A DNA stretch of 29,195 bases from positions 1 through 29,195 of the forward strand of contig CALPSU020000005.1 of the NCBI GenBank assembly GCA_943326315.2. The letters run 5' to 3'. The stretch's first letter is position 1. Each line of letters opens with the position of its first letter. Below, piece by piece: positions 22,030 through 29,195 of the stretch. The notes beneath the pieces are model-generated. The model searched no databases and had not been told where the DNA came from. It saw only the letters and a program-made list of their open reading frames with translations. Both the position numbers and the translations under genes were made by a program. The stretch is from Chryseobacterium gleum (lineage in GTDB: Bacteria; Bacteroidota; Bacteroidia; Flavobacteriales_D; Crocinitomicaceae).

Positions 22030-24492
22030 ATGAATAAAAATATTTTTCTATTTTTTATTCTATTTTTTTATTCTTTTTCATTCGGACAAGTAACCAAGAT
22101 TTTTGGTGTCGTTAAAGATTATTCTACTGGTGAATCACTTCCTTTTGTAAAGGTAAATTTTGCTTTATCTAATAAAAATATAATCACTGATAGTATTGGA
22201 TTTTACTCTGTTGAGATAAATAATGATTCTGATTCTATTTTTTTTAATCTTTATGGATATTACTCCCAATCCTTCAAACTACGAAATGACACTGTAATTC
22301 AATTAAATGCTTTTTTAGTTCCAAAAATAAAGGAAGTTGAAGAGGTAATCATTTCTCCTCCTGATGAATTACCATCAATTCGATTACATAAAAAAGTTAT
22401 TTCAAATAAGGAACTTAACAATAAAGAAAATCTTGACTCATATGAATATGAGTTATACAATAAAATTGAAGTTGACATTAACAATCTAGATAGAAAAATT
22501 CTTGATAATCGTTTAATTAAAAAGTTTGATATTATTTTTCAAAATTTAGACACTACGGAAGAAGGTAAAAAATATTTACCCTTAATTTTGAGTGAATCCA
22601 TTTCTAATTTTTATTATTTAAATAGTCCTAAAAAGAAAAAAGAAGTTGTTACTGCAACTAGAATAACGGGTGTTGAAAATATTCAATTAAACCAATTTTT
22701 AGGGGATATGTATCTCGATATTAATATTTATGATAACTATATAAATATTTTTAACAAGTCTTTTATAAGCCCGATAGCTAATTTTTCAAGAATCTTTTAT
22801 AAATACTATTTAGAGGACTCAACATTTATTGATAACAAATGGTGCTATAAATTAACCTTCACGCCAAAAAGATCCGGAGATTTAACTTTTGAAGGAGAAA
22901 TGTGGATAAACGACACAACTTTTGCAATTAAAAAAATTAGTGGAACCATGTCCTCTGGAGCAAATATTAATTATATACAAAATCTTTCTTTTGAGCATGA
23001 ATTCAATGAGATATCTCCTAAAAAATGGGTACTTACAAATGAAAAAATATTTATTGATGCGAATATCCAAGAAAACAAAAAAACATATGGAATATTTATT
23101 AGAAAAAATTCATCTAGAAATAAGTATATCATTAACCAAGCGAAACCACTTTCTTTTTATCAATCGCAATATGCAGTTGAAATTCTAGATGAAGCTAAAA
23201 AAAGAGATGATTTATATTGGAAGAATAATAGACATTCAGCTTTGACAAATCAGGAGAATGGAATAGTTACCTCAATGGATTCTTTATCTAAATTACCCGC
23301 CTATAAAAATTTTAAAAAGGCAATCTATTTTGTTTCAACAGGATATTTTCAATTGAATACTATTGAAATTGGTAATTTGTCGAGTCTTTTTAGTTTTAAT
23401 CCAGTAGAAAAATATCGATTTGGTTTAGCTCTTCGGTCATCTAATAAATTTTCAAAACGAATTGAAATTGGAGGGAGAATTGCCTATGGAACTCAAGATG
23501 AAAAACTTAAATATGGAGTATCTTTCAGAGCTAATATTTCTCCAAAAAAGCGAGGTTTACTAAGTAGTTATTACAACTATGACATACAACAAATTGGTCA
23601 ATCTCCTAATGCTGCAGCTATAGGGTCTACATTTGGGACATTATTTAGAACTGGGCCTTTAGATAAACTTACATTCGTTCAAAAAGCAGGAATTAATTTA
23701 GAAAAAGACGTCCAGAAAGATTTCGTTTTATTTGGTGGATTTGAATGGAAAGAATTTACTCCATTAGGTGTTGCTAACTATATTAGATTCGATGAATTTA
23801 AAAATCAAAATGATACTATTCGTCAAATTACGACTAGCGAAATTACTGGGAGAATTCGTTGGACAAAAGATGAAGAATATATCTCTGGGCCTTTCGATCG
23901 TAAAACCCTTACTTCTAAATATCCAATATTAAGTCTTCAAGGAATTTTTGGAATAAAAAATTTATTTGGAGGAAACTACAGCTACCAAAAAATTGAATTT
24001 CAACTGGATCACACTAAACAAATAGGTGTATTAGGTCGGATTCGCTATGGTTTAAATGCTGGATATGTATTCGGATCAACTGCTTATCCATTCTTAAAAG
24101 TACACGAAACAAATCAAACCTATTGGCTTTCTTCGACAACTTTTAATAAAATGAGCTTTTTTGAATTTATCTCAGATAAATACATTGGAGGATATATTGA
24201 ACAACATTTTGGAGGACTATTTTTAGATAGAATTCCTGTAATAAAAAAACTTCAGTGGAGATTTGTTTCGTCTGCACGAATAACTTATGGAGCTATTTCT
24301 GAGAAAAACAAAAAGGAAATGCTTTTACCATCTTTTACTAAACAGTTTGGTAAAATACCTTATTCCGAAGCGAGTATTGGAATAGAAAATATATTTAAAT
24401 ATGGAAGGGTGGATTTGGTTTGCAGGCTTTCACATTTAAATCCAGGAATAAGCCCATTCGGGATACGAGCAAAAATGACTTTTTATTTTTAA
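22030..24492 (+). CDS. DUF5686 outer-membrane protein with carboxypeptidase-like regulatory domain
   Basis: 820 residues of unknown function. Seen: signal peptide 1-19 (MNKNIFLFFILFFYSFSFG), then a CarboxypepD_reg-like beta-sandwich at about 22-95 (IFGVVKDYSTGESLPFVKVN), a long middle region, and a C-terminal part with many alternating short strands ending MTFYF, the terminal Phe expected of an outer-membrane beta-barrel. The N-terminal domain is shared with SusC-like TonB receptors, but I see no plug domain or TonB box. It lies 2 bases after tatC and 23 bases before lptB, suggesting a link to envelope assembly. Some members of the family are TssD/porin-like in annotation; function should be regarded as open. 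Confidence 0.85.
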   Translation: MNKNIFLFFILFFYSFSFGQVTKIFGVVKDYSTGESLPFVKVNFALSNKNIITDSIGFYSVEINNDSDSIFFNLYGYYSQSFKLRNDTVIQLNAFLVPKIKEVEEVIISPPDELPSIRLHKKVISNKELNNKENLDSYEYELYNKIEVDINNLDRKILDNRLIKKFDIIFQNLDTTEEGKKYLPLILSESISNFYYLNSPKKKKEVVTATRITGVENIQLNQFLGDMYLDINIYDNYINIFNKSFISPIANFSRIFYKYYLEDSTFIDNKWCYKLTFTPKRSGDLTFEGEMWINDTTFAIKKISGTMSSGANINYIQNLSFEHEFNEISPKKWVLTNEKIFIDANIQENKKTYGIFIRKNSSRNKYIINQAKPLSFYQSQYAVEILDEAKKRDDLYWKNNRHSALTNQENGIVTSMDSLSKLPAYKNFKKAIYFVSTGYFQLNTIEIGNLSSLFSFNPVEKYRFGLALRSSNKFSKRIEIGGRIAYGTQDEKLKYGVSFRANISPKKRGLLSSYYNYDIQQIGQSPNAAAIGSTFGTLFRTGPLDKLTFVQKAGINLEKDVQKDFVLFGGFEWKEFTPLGVANYIRFDEFKNQNDTIRQITTSEITGRIRWTKDEEYISGPFDRKTLTSKYPILSLQGIFGIKNLFGGNYSYQKIEFQLDHTKQIGVLGRIRYGLNAGYVFGSTAYPFLKVHETNQTYWLSSTTFNKMSFFEFISDKYIGGYIEQHFGGLFLDRIPVIKKLQWRFVSSARITYGAISEKNKKEMLLPSFTKQFGKIPYSEASIGIENIFKYGRVDLVCRLSHLNPGISPFGIRAKMTFYF

Positions 24493-24515
24493 CTTTACAC
24501 CATAGATTTTAAAAC

Positions 24516-25244
24516 GTGAAACTACACACAAATACAATTCAAAAGACTTACAAAGGTAGAGCCGTTGTAAAAGGTGTTACTATTGAAGTAAATCAAGGTG
24601 AAATTGTTGGATTGTTAGGTCCCAATGGAGCGGGAAAAACTACTTCATTTTACATGATTGTAGGCCTAGTAAAACCAGATATTGGATCGGTATTTTTAGA
24701 CGATCTTGATATTACAAATTACCCAATGTATAAAAGAGCACAATTAGGTATTGGGTATTTGCCACAAGAAGTTTCCGTTTTCAGAAAGCTAAGCGTAGAA
24801 GATAATATCTTAGCAATTTTAGAAATGACTAAACTTAATAAAGCACAACGCTTGGAAAGATTAGAGCAATTGTTGGAAGAATTTAGCTTAACACATGTTA
24901 GAAAAAATTTAGGTCATTCTTTATCTGGAGGAGAAAAACGAAGAACAGAAATTGCTCGTGCTCTTGCTACAAATCCAAAATTTGTTTTATTAGACGAGCC
25001 ATTTGCAGGTGTAGATCCAATTGCTGTTGAAGATATACAAAGTATAATTGCCGATTTAAGAAATAAAAATATCGGTATTTTAATTACGGATCATAACGTT
25101 CAAGAAACTTTATCAATAACCGATAGAGCTTATCTTTTATTTGAAGGAAATATTTTAAAAGCTGGAACTGCTGAAGAATTAGCTTCCGATGAACAAGTAA
25201 GAAAAGTTTATCTTGGACAAAATTTTGAATTGCGTAGGAAATAA
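24516..25244 (+). CDS. lptB: LPS export ABC transporter ATPase LptB
   Basis: ATPase (242 residues) that powers extraction of lipopolysaccharide from the inner membrane with LptFG. Starts at GTG (24516-24518), where the family places Met (MKLHTNTIQKTYKGRAVVKG). Seen: Walker A GPNGAGKTT at about 34-42, the LptB-typical SFYMIVGLVKPD, Q-loop GYLPQEVSVFRKLSVEDNI, signature LSGGEKRRTEIARAL, Walker B FVLLDEPFAGVDP and H-loop ITDHN. Third gene of the tatC operon. A weak hairpin (AAAGTA / TACTTT, 25245-25263) follows the stop. Confidence 0.96.
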   Translation: MKLHTNTIQKTYKGRAVVKGVTIEVNQGEIVGLLGPNGAGKTTSFYMIVGLVKPDIGSVFLDDLDITNYPMYKRAQLGIGYLPQEVSVFRKLSVEDNILAILEMTKLNKAQRLERLEQLLEEFSLTHVRKNLGHSLSGGEKRRTEIARALATNPKFVLLDEPFAGVDPIAVEDIQSIIADLRNKNIGILITDHNVQETLSITDRAYLLFEGNILKAGTAEELASDEQVRKVYLGQNFELRRK

Positions 25245-25302
25245 AAAGTAAGAAACATACTTTCTTTAGACTATTTTTCTAGTAATTTATTTTAAAAAAC
25301 AT

Positions 25303-25310
25303 TACTTTTG
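25303..25310 (+). promoter_or_regulatory. Bacteroidota -7 promoter element of pdhB
   Basis: TACTTTTG matches TAnnTTTG exactly and would give a leader of about 39 nt before the pdhB ATG at 25353. The leader contains a small hairpin, ATCTC (25322-25326) with GAGAT (25332-25336) around TTAAT, of no evident function. Confidence 0.55.
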
Positions 25311-25352
25311 TTGCCCTTGTTATCTCTTAATGAGATTGTAAAATAAAGAAGT

Positions 25353-26333
25353 ATGAGAACTGTACAATATAGAGAAGCCCTTAGAGAAGCGATGAGCGAA
25401 GAAATGCGTCGCGATGAAAATGTTTTTTTAATGGGTGAAGAAGTAGCGGAATATAACGGAGCGTACAAAGTATCGCAAGGTATGTTGGATGAATTCGGTT
25501 CAAAACGTGTTATTGATACACCTATTGCTGAACTTGGTTTTACAGGAATTGCAGTTGGAGCTTCTATGAATGGACTTCGACCGATTGTTGAGTTTATGAC
25601 TTGGAATTTTGCTATTTTAGCTGCTGACCAAATAATAAATAGTGCTGCAAAAATGCTACAAATGTCGGGAGGGCAATTTCATTGTCCAATCGTTTTTAGA
25701 GGTGGTAATGGTCCTGCAGGTCAGTTAGCAGCAACTCACTCTACTAGTTTTGAGTCTTTTTATGCAAATATTCCAGGATTAAAAGTTGTCGTTCCTTCAA
25801 CTCCTTACGATGCAAAAGGCTTATTAAAAGCTGCAATTAGAGATAATGATCCAGTTCTTATAATGGAATCTGAAAAAATGTATGGTGATAAAGGAGAAAT
25901 TCCTGAAGGAGATTATATTATTCCAATCGGTGTTGCTGACATTAAAAGAAAAGGAACGGATGTAACAATAGTATCATTTGGAAAAGTGATGAAAGTTGCT
26001 CACGAAGCTGCTGAATTGCTTGAAAAAGAAGGTATTTCTTGTGAAATTATTGATCTTCGAACTGTTCGTCCTATTGACTATGACTGTATCATAGAATCTG
26101 TTAAAAAAACGAATAGATGTGTTTGTTTAGAAGAAGCTTTTCCATTAGGTTCAATTTCTTCTGAAATTGCTTACCATCTACAACGATATGCTTTTGATTT
26201 TTTAGATGCTCCAGTAATGAGAGTAACCCAAACAGATACTCCATTTGCTTTTTCACCAACTTTAATAGAAGAAGCGCTTCCAAATGTTAAAAGAGTAATG
26301 GATGCTGTAAAAAGTACTCTAAATAAAAAATAA
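25353..26333 (+). CDS. pdhB: Pyruvate dehydrogenase E1 component beta subunit
   Basis: Beta subunit of the alpha2beta2 E1 (326 residues), which with the alpha subunit and thiamine diphosphate decarboxylates pyruvate and acetylates the E2 lipoyl domain. Seen: MRTVQYREALREAMSEEMRR, GEEVAEYNGAYKVSQG (the ThDP-site Glu), DTPIAELGFTGIAVGASMNG, RPIVEFMTWNFA, GGQFHCPIVFRGGNGPAGQL, QLAATHSTSFESFYANIPGL, and the C-terminal transketolase-like domain with DLRTVRPID and CLEEAFPLGSISSEIAYHLQ. The alpha and E2 genes are not adjacent. Related 2-oxoacid E1 beta subunits look similar, but the motifs fit PDH best. Confidence 0.93.
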   Translation: MRTVQYREALREAMSEEMRRDENVFLMGEEVAEYNGAYKVSQGMLDEFGSKRVIDTPIAELGFTGIAVGASMNGLRPIVEFMTWNFAILAADQIINSAAKMLQMSGGQFHCPIVFRGGNGPAGQLAATHSTSFESFYANIPGLKVVVPSTPYDAKGLLKAAIRDNDPVLIMESEKMYGDKGEIPEGDYIIPIGVADIKRKGTDVTIVSFGKVMKVAHEAAELLEKEGISCEIIDLRTVRPIDYDCIIESVKKTNRCVCLEEAFPLGSISSEIAYHLQRYAFDFLDAPVMRVTQTDTPFAFSPTLIEEALPNVKRVMDAVKSTLNKK

Positions 26334-26353
26334 GTCTTTTTTAATTTTATTTC

Positions 26354-27127
26354 ATGCGAAAGATAGCTGTTTTAGGCTGTGGGTGGTTAGGGTTTCCTTT
26401 AGCTATTTCATTGATTAAAAACGGGCATATAATAACTGGCACTACAACTTCTGTTTCTAAAATATCTACTCTTTCTGAAAAAGGAATCAATGCCAAAATT
26501 TGGTCATTAAATCAACCTAATTTAGAAGAGATTTCAATTTTTCTAAAAAATATCGAAATAGTTATAATTAACATTCCTCCCAGCAAAATTGAAAATTATT
26601 CAGAAAAAATTCAAAAAATAATATCCTTTATACCAATTAAAAGCAAAGTAATTTTTGTAAGTACAACTAGCGTATATCCAGATGATATTTTAGAAGCCAA
26701 TGAAGAGTATGTATTTACAGAGCAAGATGCTTTAAAAAAAGTTGTTCAAGTAGAAATTAATCTCCAAGAAATTTTATCTGATCGATTAACAATAATTCGA
26801 CTTGCAGGATTAATAGGTCCGAATAGACATCCCATCAATCAACTTTCTAATAAAAAAGAGATACCAAATGGTGATGCAAATGTCAATTTAATTCATTTGA
26901 ACGATGCCATTGGATTAATCGAAAAAATCATTACCGACAATTATTGGGGAGAAATAGTTAACGGATGTTTTCCAGAACACCCAACTAAAATTGATTATTA
27001 TTCTAAAATGGCTACTGTATATAATAAATCTATACCACATTTTTTAACTGGAGGAAAAAATAAAAAAGTGTCTAGTCAAAAATCATTGTTGAAACTTAAT
27101 TACACGTATACTACTTCAATTTTTTGA
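26354..27127 (+). CDS. NAD(P)-binding epimerase/dehydratase-like protein (atypical SDR)
   Basis: 257 residues. Seen: a Rossmann fold with IAVLGCGWLGFPLAISLIKN (GxGxxG at about 8-13), the second strand TGTTTSVSKIS, IVIINIPPS, and VIFVSTTSVYPDD, where the Tyr of the extended-SDR YxxxK motif is not clearly matched, followed by IIRLAGLIGPNRHPIN. This fits the atypical, YeeZ-like SDR group, often annotated as nucleotide-sugar epimerases without evidence. Substrate unknown. 20 bases after pdhB on the same strand, possibly co-transcribed. No clear terminator follows. Confidence 0.78.
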   Translation: MRKIAVLGCGWLGFPLAISLIKNGHIITGTTTSVSKISTLSEKGINAKIWSLNQPNLEEISIFLKNIEIVIINIPPSKIENYSEKIQKIISFIPIKSKVIFVSTTSVYPDDILEANEEYVFTEQDALKKVVQVEINLQEILSDRLTIIRLAGLIGPNRHPINQLSNKKEIPNGDANVNLIHLNDAIGLIEKIITDNYWGEIVNGCFPEHPTKIDYYSKMATVYNKSIPHFLTGGKNKKVSSQKSLLKLNYTYTTSIF

Positions 27128-27173
27128 CGACATACTTTTTTTAATAAATTTAACTACATTTAACTAATTATTA

Positions 27174-27225
27174 ACGTTTTATAAATCGTTTTAATTTTGT
27201 GTTTCAAAGAATAAGTATACTTTTG
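27174..27225 (+). promoter_or_regulatory. Canonical Bacteroidota promoter with upstream palindrome, for the PKD surface protein
   Basis: TTTG (27196-27199), an 18-base spacer and TACTTTTG (27218-27225) form the best -33/-7 pair in the window. The ATG at 27251 would follow a leader of about 22 nt. Just upstream, AACGTTTTATAAATCGTT (27173-27190) is palindromic but for one mismatched pair, a candidate regulator site. Confidence 0.65.
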
Positions 27226-27250
27226 ATAACAAACAAAATATAGATAATTT

Positions 27251-29195
27251 ATGAGATTTCGTCTAACTTTTATTTTCTTACTATGCTGGCTTAGTTCTTT
27301 TGCCCATCATATTGTAGGAGGTGAAATTTACTACGATTATCTTGGAAACAATCAATATAGGATTTCTATTACAATTTACAGAGATGTTTTAGCTGGTGTA
27401 GCTTACGACGACCCACTTTCTTTAGGAATTTATAATAGTTCTGGCCTATTAATAAGTAACGTGTTAATTCCATTAACGTCAGTTCCGATTCCGATTCCGA
27501 TCGTATTTAACAATCCTTGTGTTTCGCCTCCAACAGATATTTCAATTGACAAAATAACGTATATTACAATTATAACTTTACCTCCTATTACTGGTGGATA
27601 TACTTTATCCTATCAAAGATGTTGTCGTGGTGATGAAGTAACAAATTTATTAGATCCAGGAGGTACCGGATTAACATTAGTTGCTCATATTCCAGGTCTT
27701 GAGACAAACTTTCAAACAAATAATAGTCCAAGATTTAATAATTATCCTCCTCTTGTTTTATGTAATAGTGAAACATTGTTATTTGACCACAGTGGTAATG
27801 ATCCAGACGGAGATGTTTTAGAATATTCCCTAATAACACCTTTTTCAGGAGCAAATTCAACTTCACCTCAACCAAATCCTCCACCAGCTCCACCTTATAT
27901 ACCAGTTACATGGTTGGGAGGATATACTTCTTCAAATCCATTAGGTAGTGGTTCATCAATTAGTATAAATTCCACTACTGGCTTATTGACAGTTGATCCA
28001 AATTTAGTTGGTAAATACGCTGTAGCAATTCTTGCTCAAGAATATAGAAACGGTATTCTAATTGGACAAACTATTCGTGATTTTTTATTTTGGGTTATTG
28101 ATTGTAATATAACCCTAGTTGCTGATATTCCTTCACAAGAAAATATGAGTTATTTTGTATCCTACTGTCAAGGATTAACCGTTTCTTTTGACAATAATTC
28201 ATTTGGAGCGACAACTTACGCTTGGGATTTTGGCGTTCCTAATATTAGTACAGATGTAAGCACGCAATATCAACCTAGTTATACATATCCCGTACAAGGA
28301 ACTTATCAAGTTAGACTAATTGCAAACCCTGGATGGCCATGTACAGATACAATTATGCAAACAATTGTTGTAAATGAACTTTTAGAAGTCTCGTATACAA
28401 CTTCTCCGGATTCAGTTTGTATAATTGGAAACAATTTTGATTTTGATGGCACAGCAATTGGAACATCAAACGCAACATTCACTTGGGTTTTTGGACCAAA
28501 CTCTTCAATACTTTCCTCTACTGATTTAGATGTTAACAGTGTTATTTTCAATGCTTCAGGTTTTATTCCTGTAACTTTAATTGGGCATATTGGAACTTGC
28601 AATGATGTATATAAAGATTCTATTTATATATTTCCTAAGCCTACGGTCGATTTTCATCCACCTCCAAATTATTTATGCGATGGTTTAACAACAAGTCTTT
28701 TAAATTCAACTTTAAATGCTACTAAATTTAAATGGGATTTCGGTGTTTCATCTATCCTATCCGATACTAGTAATCAATTTCAACCTACCTATACATTTCC
28801 GAATTCAGGTTCATATCAAGTGAAATTAATTGCTAGTTCAGAAGGAGCTTGTATTGACTCTAGCTTTCATACACTTGTAATGAATGAAGTTCTAGATATA
28901 TGGTTTACGAATAATGATTCTCTTTGTATTACAGGAAATAGCTTCAACTTTGATGGAACTAAAATTGGCTCACCACTCACAAATTATACATGGAATTTTG
29001 GAAATAATGCATATCCAAATACTTCAACAGATCTAGATGTAAATAATGTATCATTTAATGTTACTGGAAATATCTCAATTACATTAACTGCCAATTATGA
29101 AAATTGCACGGATAGTCAGACGTCAAGTGTATTCATTTACAAAGAACCAACGAACGATTTTTCTATTGAGTCAGGGCTCCAATGTGTTCCGTTTA
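27251..29195 (+). CDS. Large PKD-repeat secreted surface protein, C-terminus beyond window
   Basis: Open from the ATG at 27251 to the right edge: 648 residues, end not seen. Seen: signal peptide about 1-18 (MRFRLTFIFLLCWLSSFA); an N-terminal domain starting HHIVGGEIYYDYLGNNQYRI, common at the start of giant Bacteroidota surface proteins; a Pro-rich stretch near 205-215 (SPQPNPPPAPPYIP); then PKD-like domains with WDFG or related motifs at W325, W412, W495 and W581. Domains 1 and 3 (AWDFGVPNISTD, KWDFGVSSILSD) resemble each other, as do 2 and 4, giving a two-domain unit repeated every 170 residues. Such proteins usually end in a T9SS domain of the gliding-motility-associated type; that would lie outside. 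Adhesin or gliding role is inference. Confidence 0.88.
   Translation, partial: MRFRLTFIFLLCWLSSFAHHIVGGEIYYDYLGNNQYRISITIYRDVLAGVAYDDPLSLGIYNSSGLLISNVLIPLTSVPIPIPIVFNNPCVSPPTDISIDKITYITIITLPPITGGYTLSYQRCCRGDEVTNLLDPGGTGLTLVAHIPGLETNFQTNNSPRFNNYPPLVLCNSETLLFDHSGNDPDGDVLEYSLITPFSGANSTSPQPNPPPAPPYIPVTWLGGYTSSNPLGSGSSISINSTTGLLTVDPNLVGKYAVAILAQEYRNGILIGQTIRDFLFWVIDCNITLVADIPSQENMSYFVSYCQGLTVSFDNNSFGATTYAWDFGVPNISTDVSTQYQPSYTYPVQGTYQVRLIANPGWPCTDTIMQTIVVNELLEVSYTTSPDSVCIIGNNFDFDGTAIGTSNATFTWVFGPNSSILSSTDLDVNSVIFNASGFIPVTLIGHIGTCNDVYKDSIYIFPKPTVDFHPPPNYLCDGLTTSLLNSTLNATKFKWDFGVSSILSDTSNQFQPTYTFPNSGSYQVKLIASSEGACIDSSFHTLVMNEVLDIWFTNNDSLCITGNSFNFDGTKIGSPLTNYTWNFGNNAYPNTSTDLDVNNVSFNVTGNISITLTANYENCTDSQTSSVFIYKEPTNDFSIESGLQCVPF

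Noticed and set aside
22922..23188. 88-codon + strand ORF inside the DUF5686 gene in another frame
   Set aside because: Lys/Ile-rich frame-shadow of an AT-rich gene, no domain.
27521..27535. Short tandem CCGATT repeats near 27485-27500 in the PKD gene as a phase-variation tract
   Set aside because: Only about three copies of a 6-base unit encoding Pro-Ile; in frame and too short to argue for slippage.
28306..28602. 98-codon - strand ORF inside the PKD protein gene
   Set aside because: Antisense to a clear signal-peptide and PKD-repeat gene; codon pattern fits the + strand gene.
1..29195. CRISPR arrays, insertion sequences, tRNA, rRNA, prophage or defence islands
   Set aside because: Reading both strands gave no regularly spaced repeats, transposase, integrase, cloverleaf or rRNA-like sequence.

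Overview
The window looks like a chromosomal segment of a low-GC member of the Bacteroidota, most likely class Flavobacteriia. The signs are: Bacteroidota-type -7 promoter elements (TAnnTTTG) in front of many genes, a type IX secretion (T9SS) C-terminal sorting domain, an atpDC pair standing apart from the other ATP synthase genes, a DUF5686 outer-membrane protein, and a PKD-repeat surface protein with the HIVGGE-type N-terminus. Nearly all genes are housekeeping. I saw no insertion sequence, phage gene, CRISPR array, rRNA or tRNA.

Layout, left to right. Positions 1-598 (-) are the start of uppS, cut by the window edge. Then come atpC-atpD (-) with a strong terminator, and rbfA followed directly by an FtsX/LolE-like permease (-). 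The permease has no ATG, GTG or TTG start in its conserved N-terminus. An MsbA-like ABC exporter (+) is transcribed divergently from rbfA through a 58-bp promoter region in which both genes look leaderless. A thiD-like kinase (-) and a secreted M43 metalloprotease with a T9SS tail (-) follow, then a 461-bp AT-rich gap. Next are the overlapping pair of a phosphopantetheinyl transferase and a GGGP-synthase-family enzyme (-). The + strand then carries etfB-etfA, a terminator, and the run bfn (DUF151-UVR), LuxE-like, half-size TauE/SafE and M20 amidohydrolase. On the - strand lie aroG/chorismate mutase and pheA, then recQ. On the + strand follow tatC, the DUF5686 protein, lptB, pdhB, an NAD(P)-dependent epimerase-like gene and a large PKD-repeat surface protein that runs off the right edge.

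The most striking signal is an apparent classical phenylalanine attenuator in front of pheA-aroG, about 18632-18774 on the - strand. It has a Bacteroidota -7 promoter motif, a 17-codon leader peptide (MVQNFNFFFFSFFHKRD) with seven Phe codons, an antiterminator segment that begins at the leader stop codon, and a 9-bp terminator hairpin with a U-tract ending about 27 nt before pheA. It would couple Phe-tRNA charging to transcription of prephenate dehydratase and DAHP synthase/chorismate mutase, the entry and branch steps of Phe synthesis.

Other points worth a second look are the probable ATT start codon of the permease, a beta-sandwich domain apparently inserted inside the M43 catalytic domain, back-to-back leaderless promoters, a palindrome inside the tatC promoter, and a 510-bp higher-order PKD repeat.
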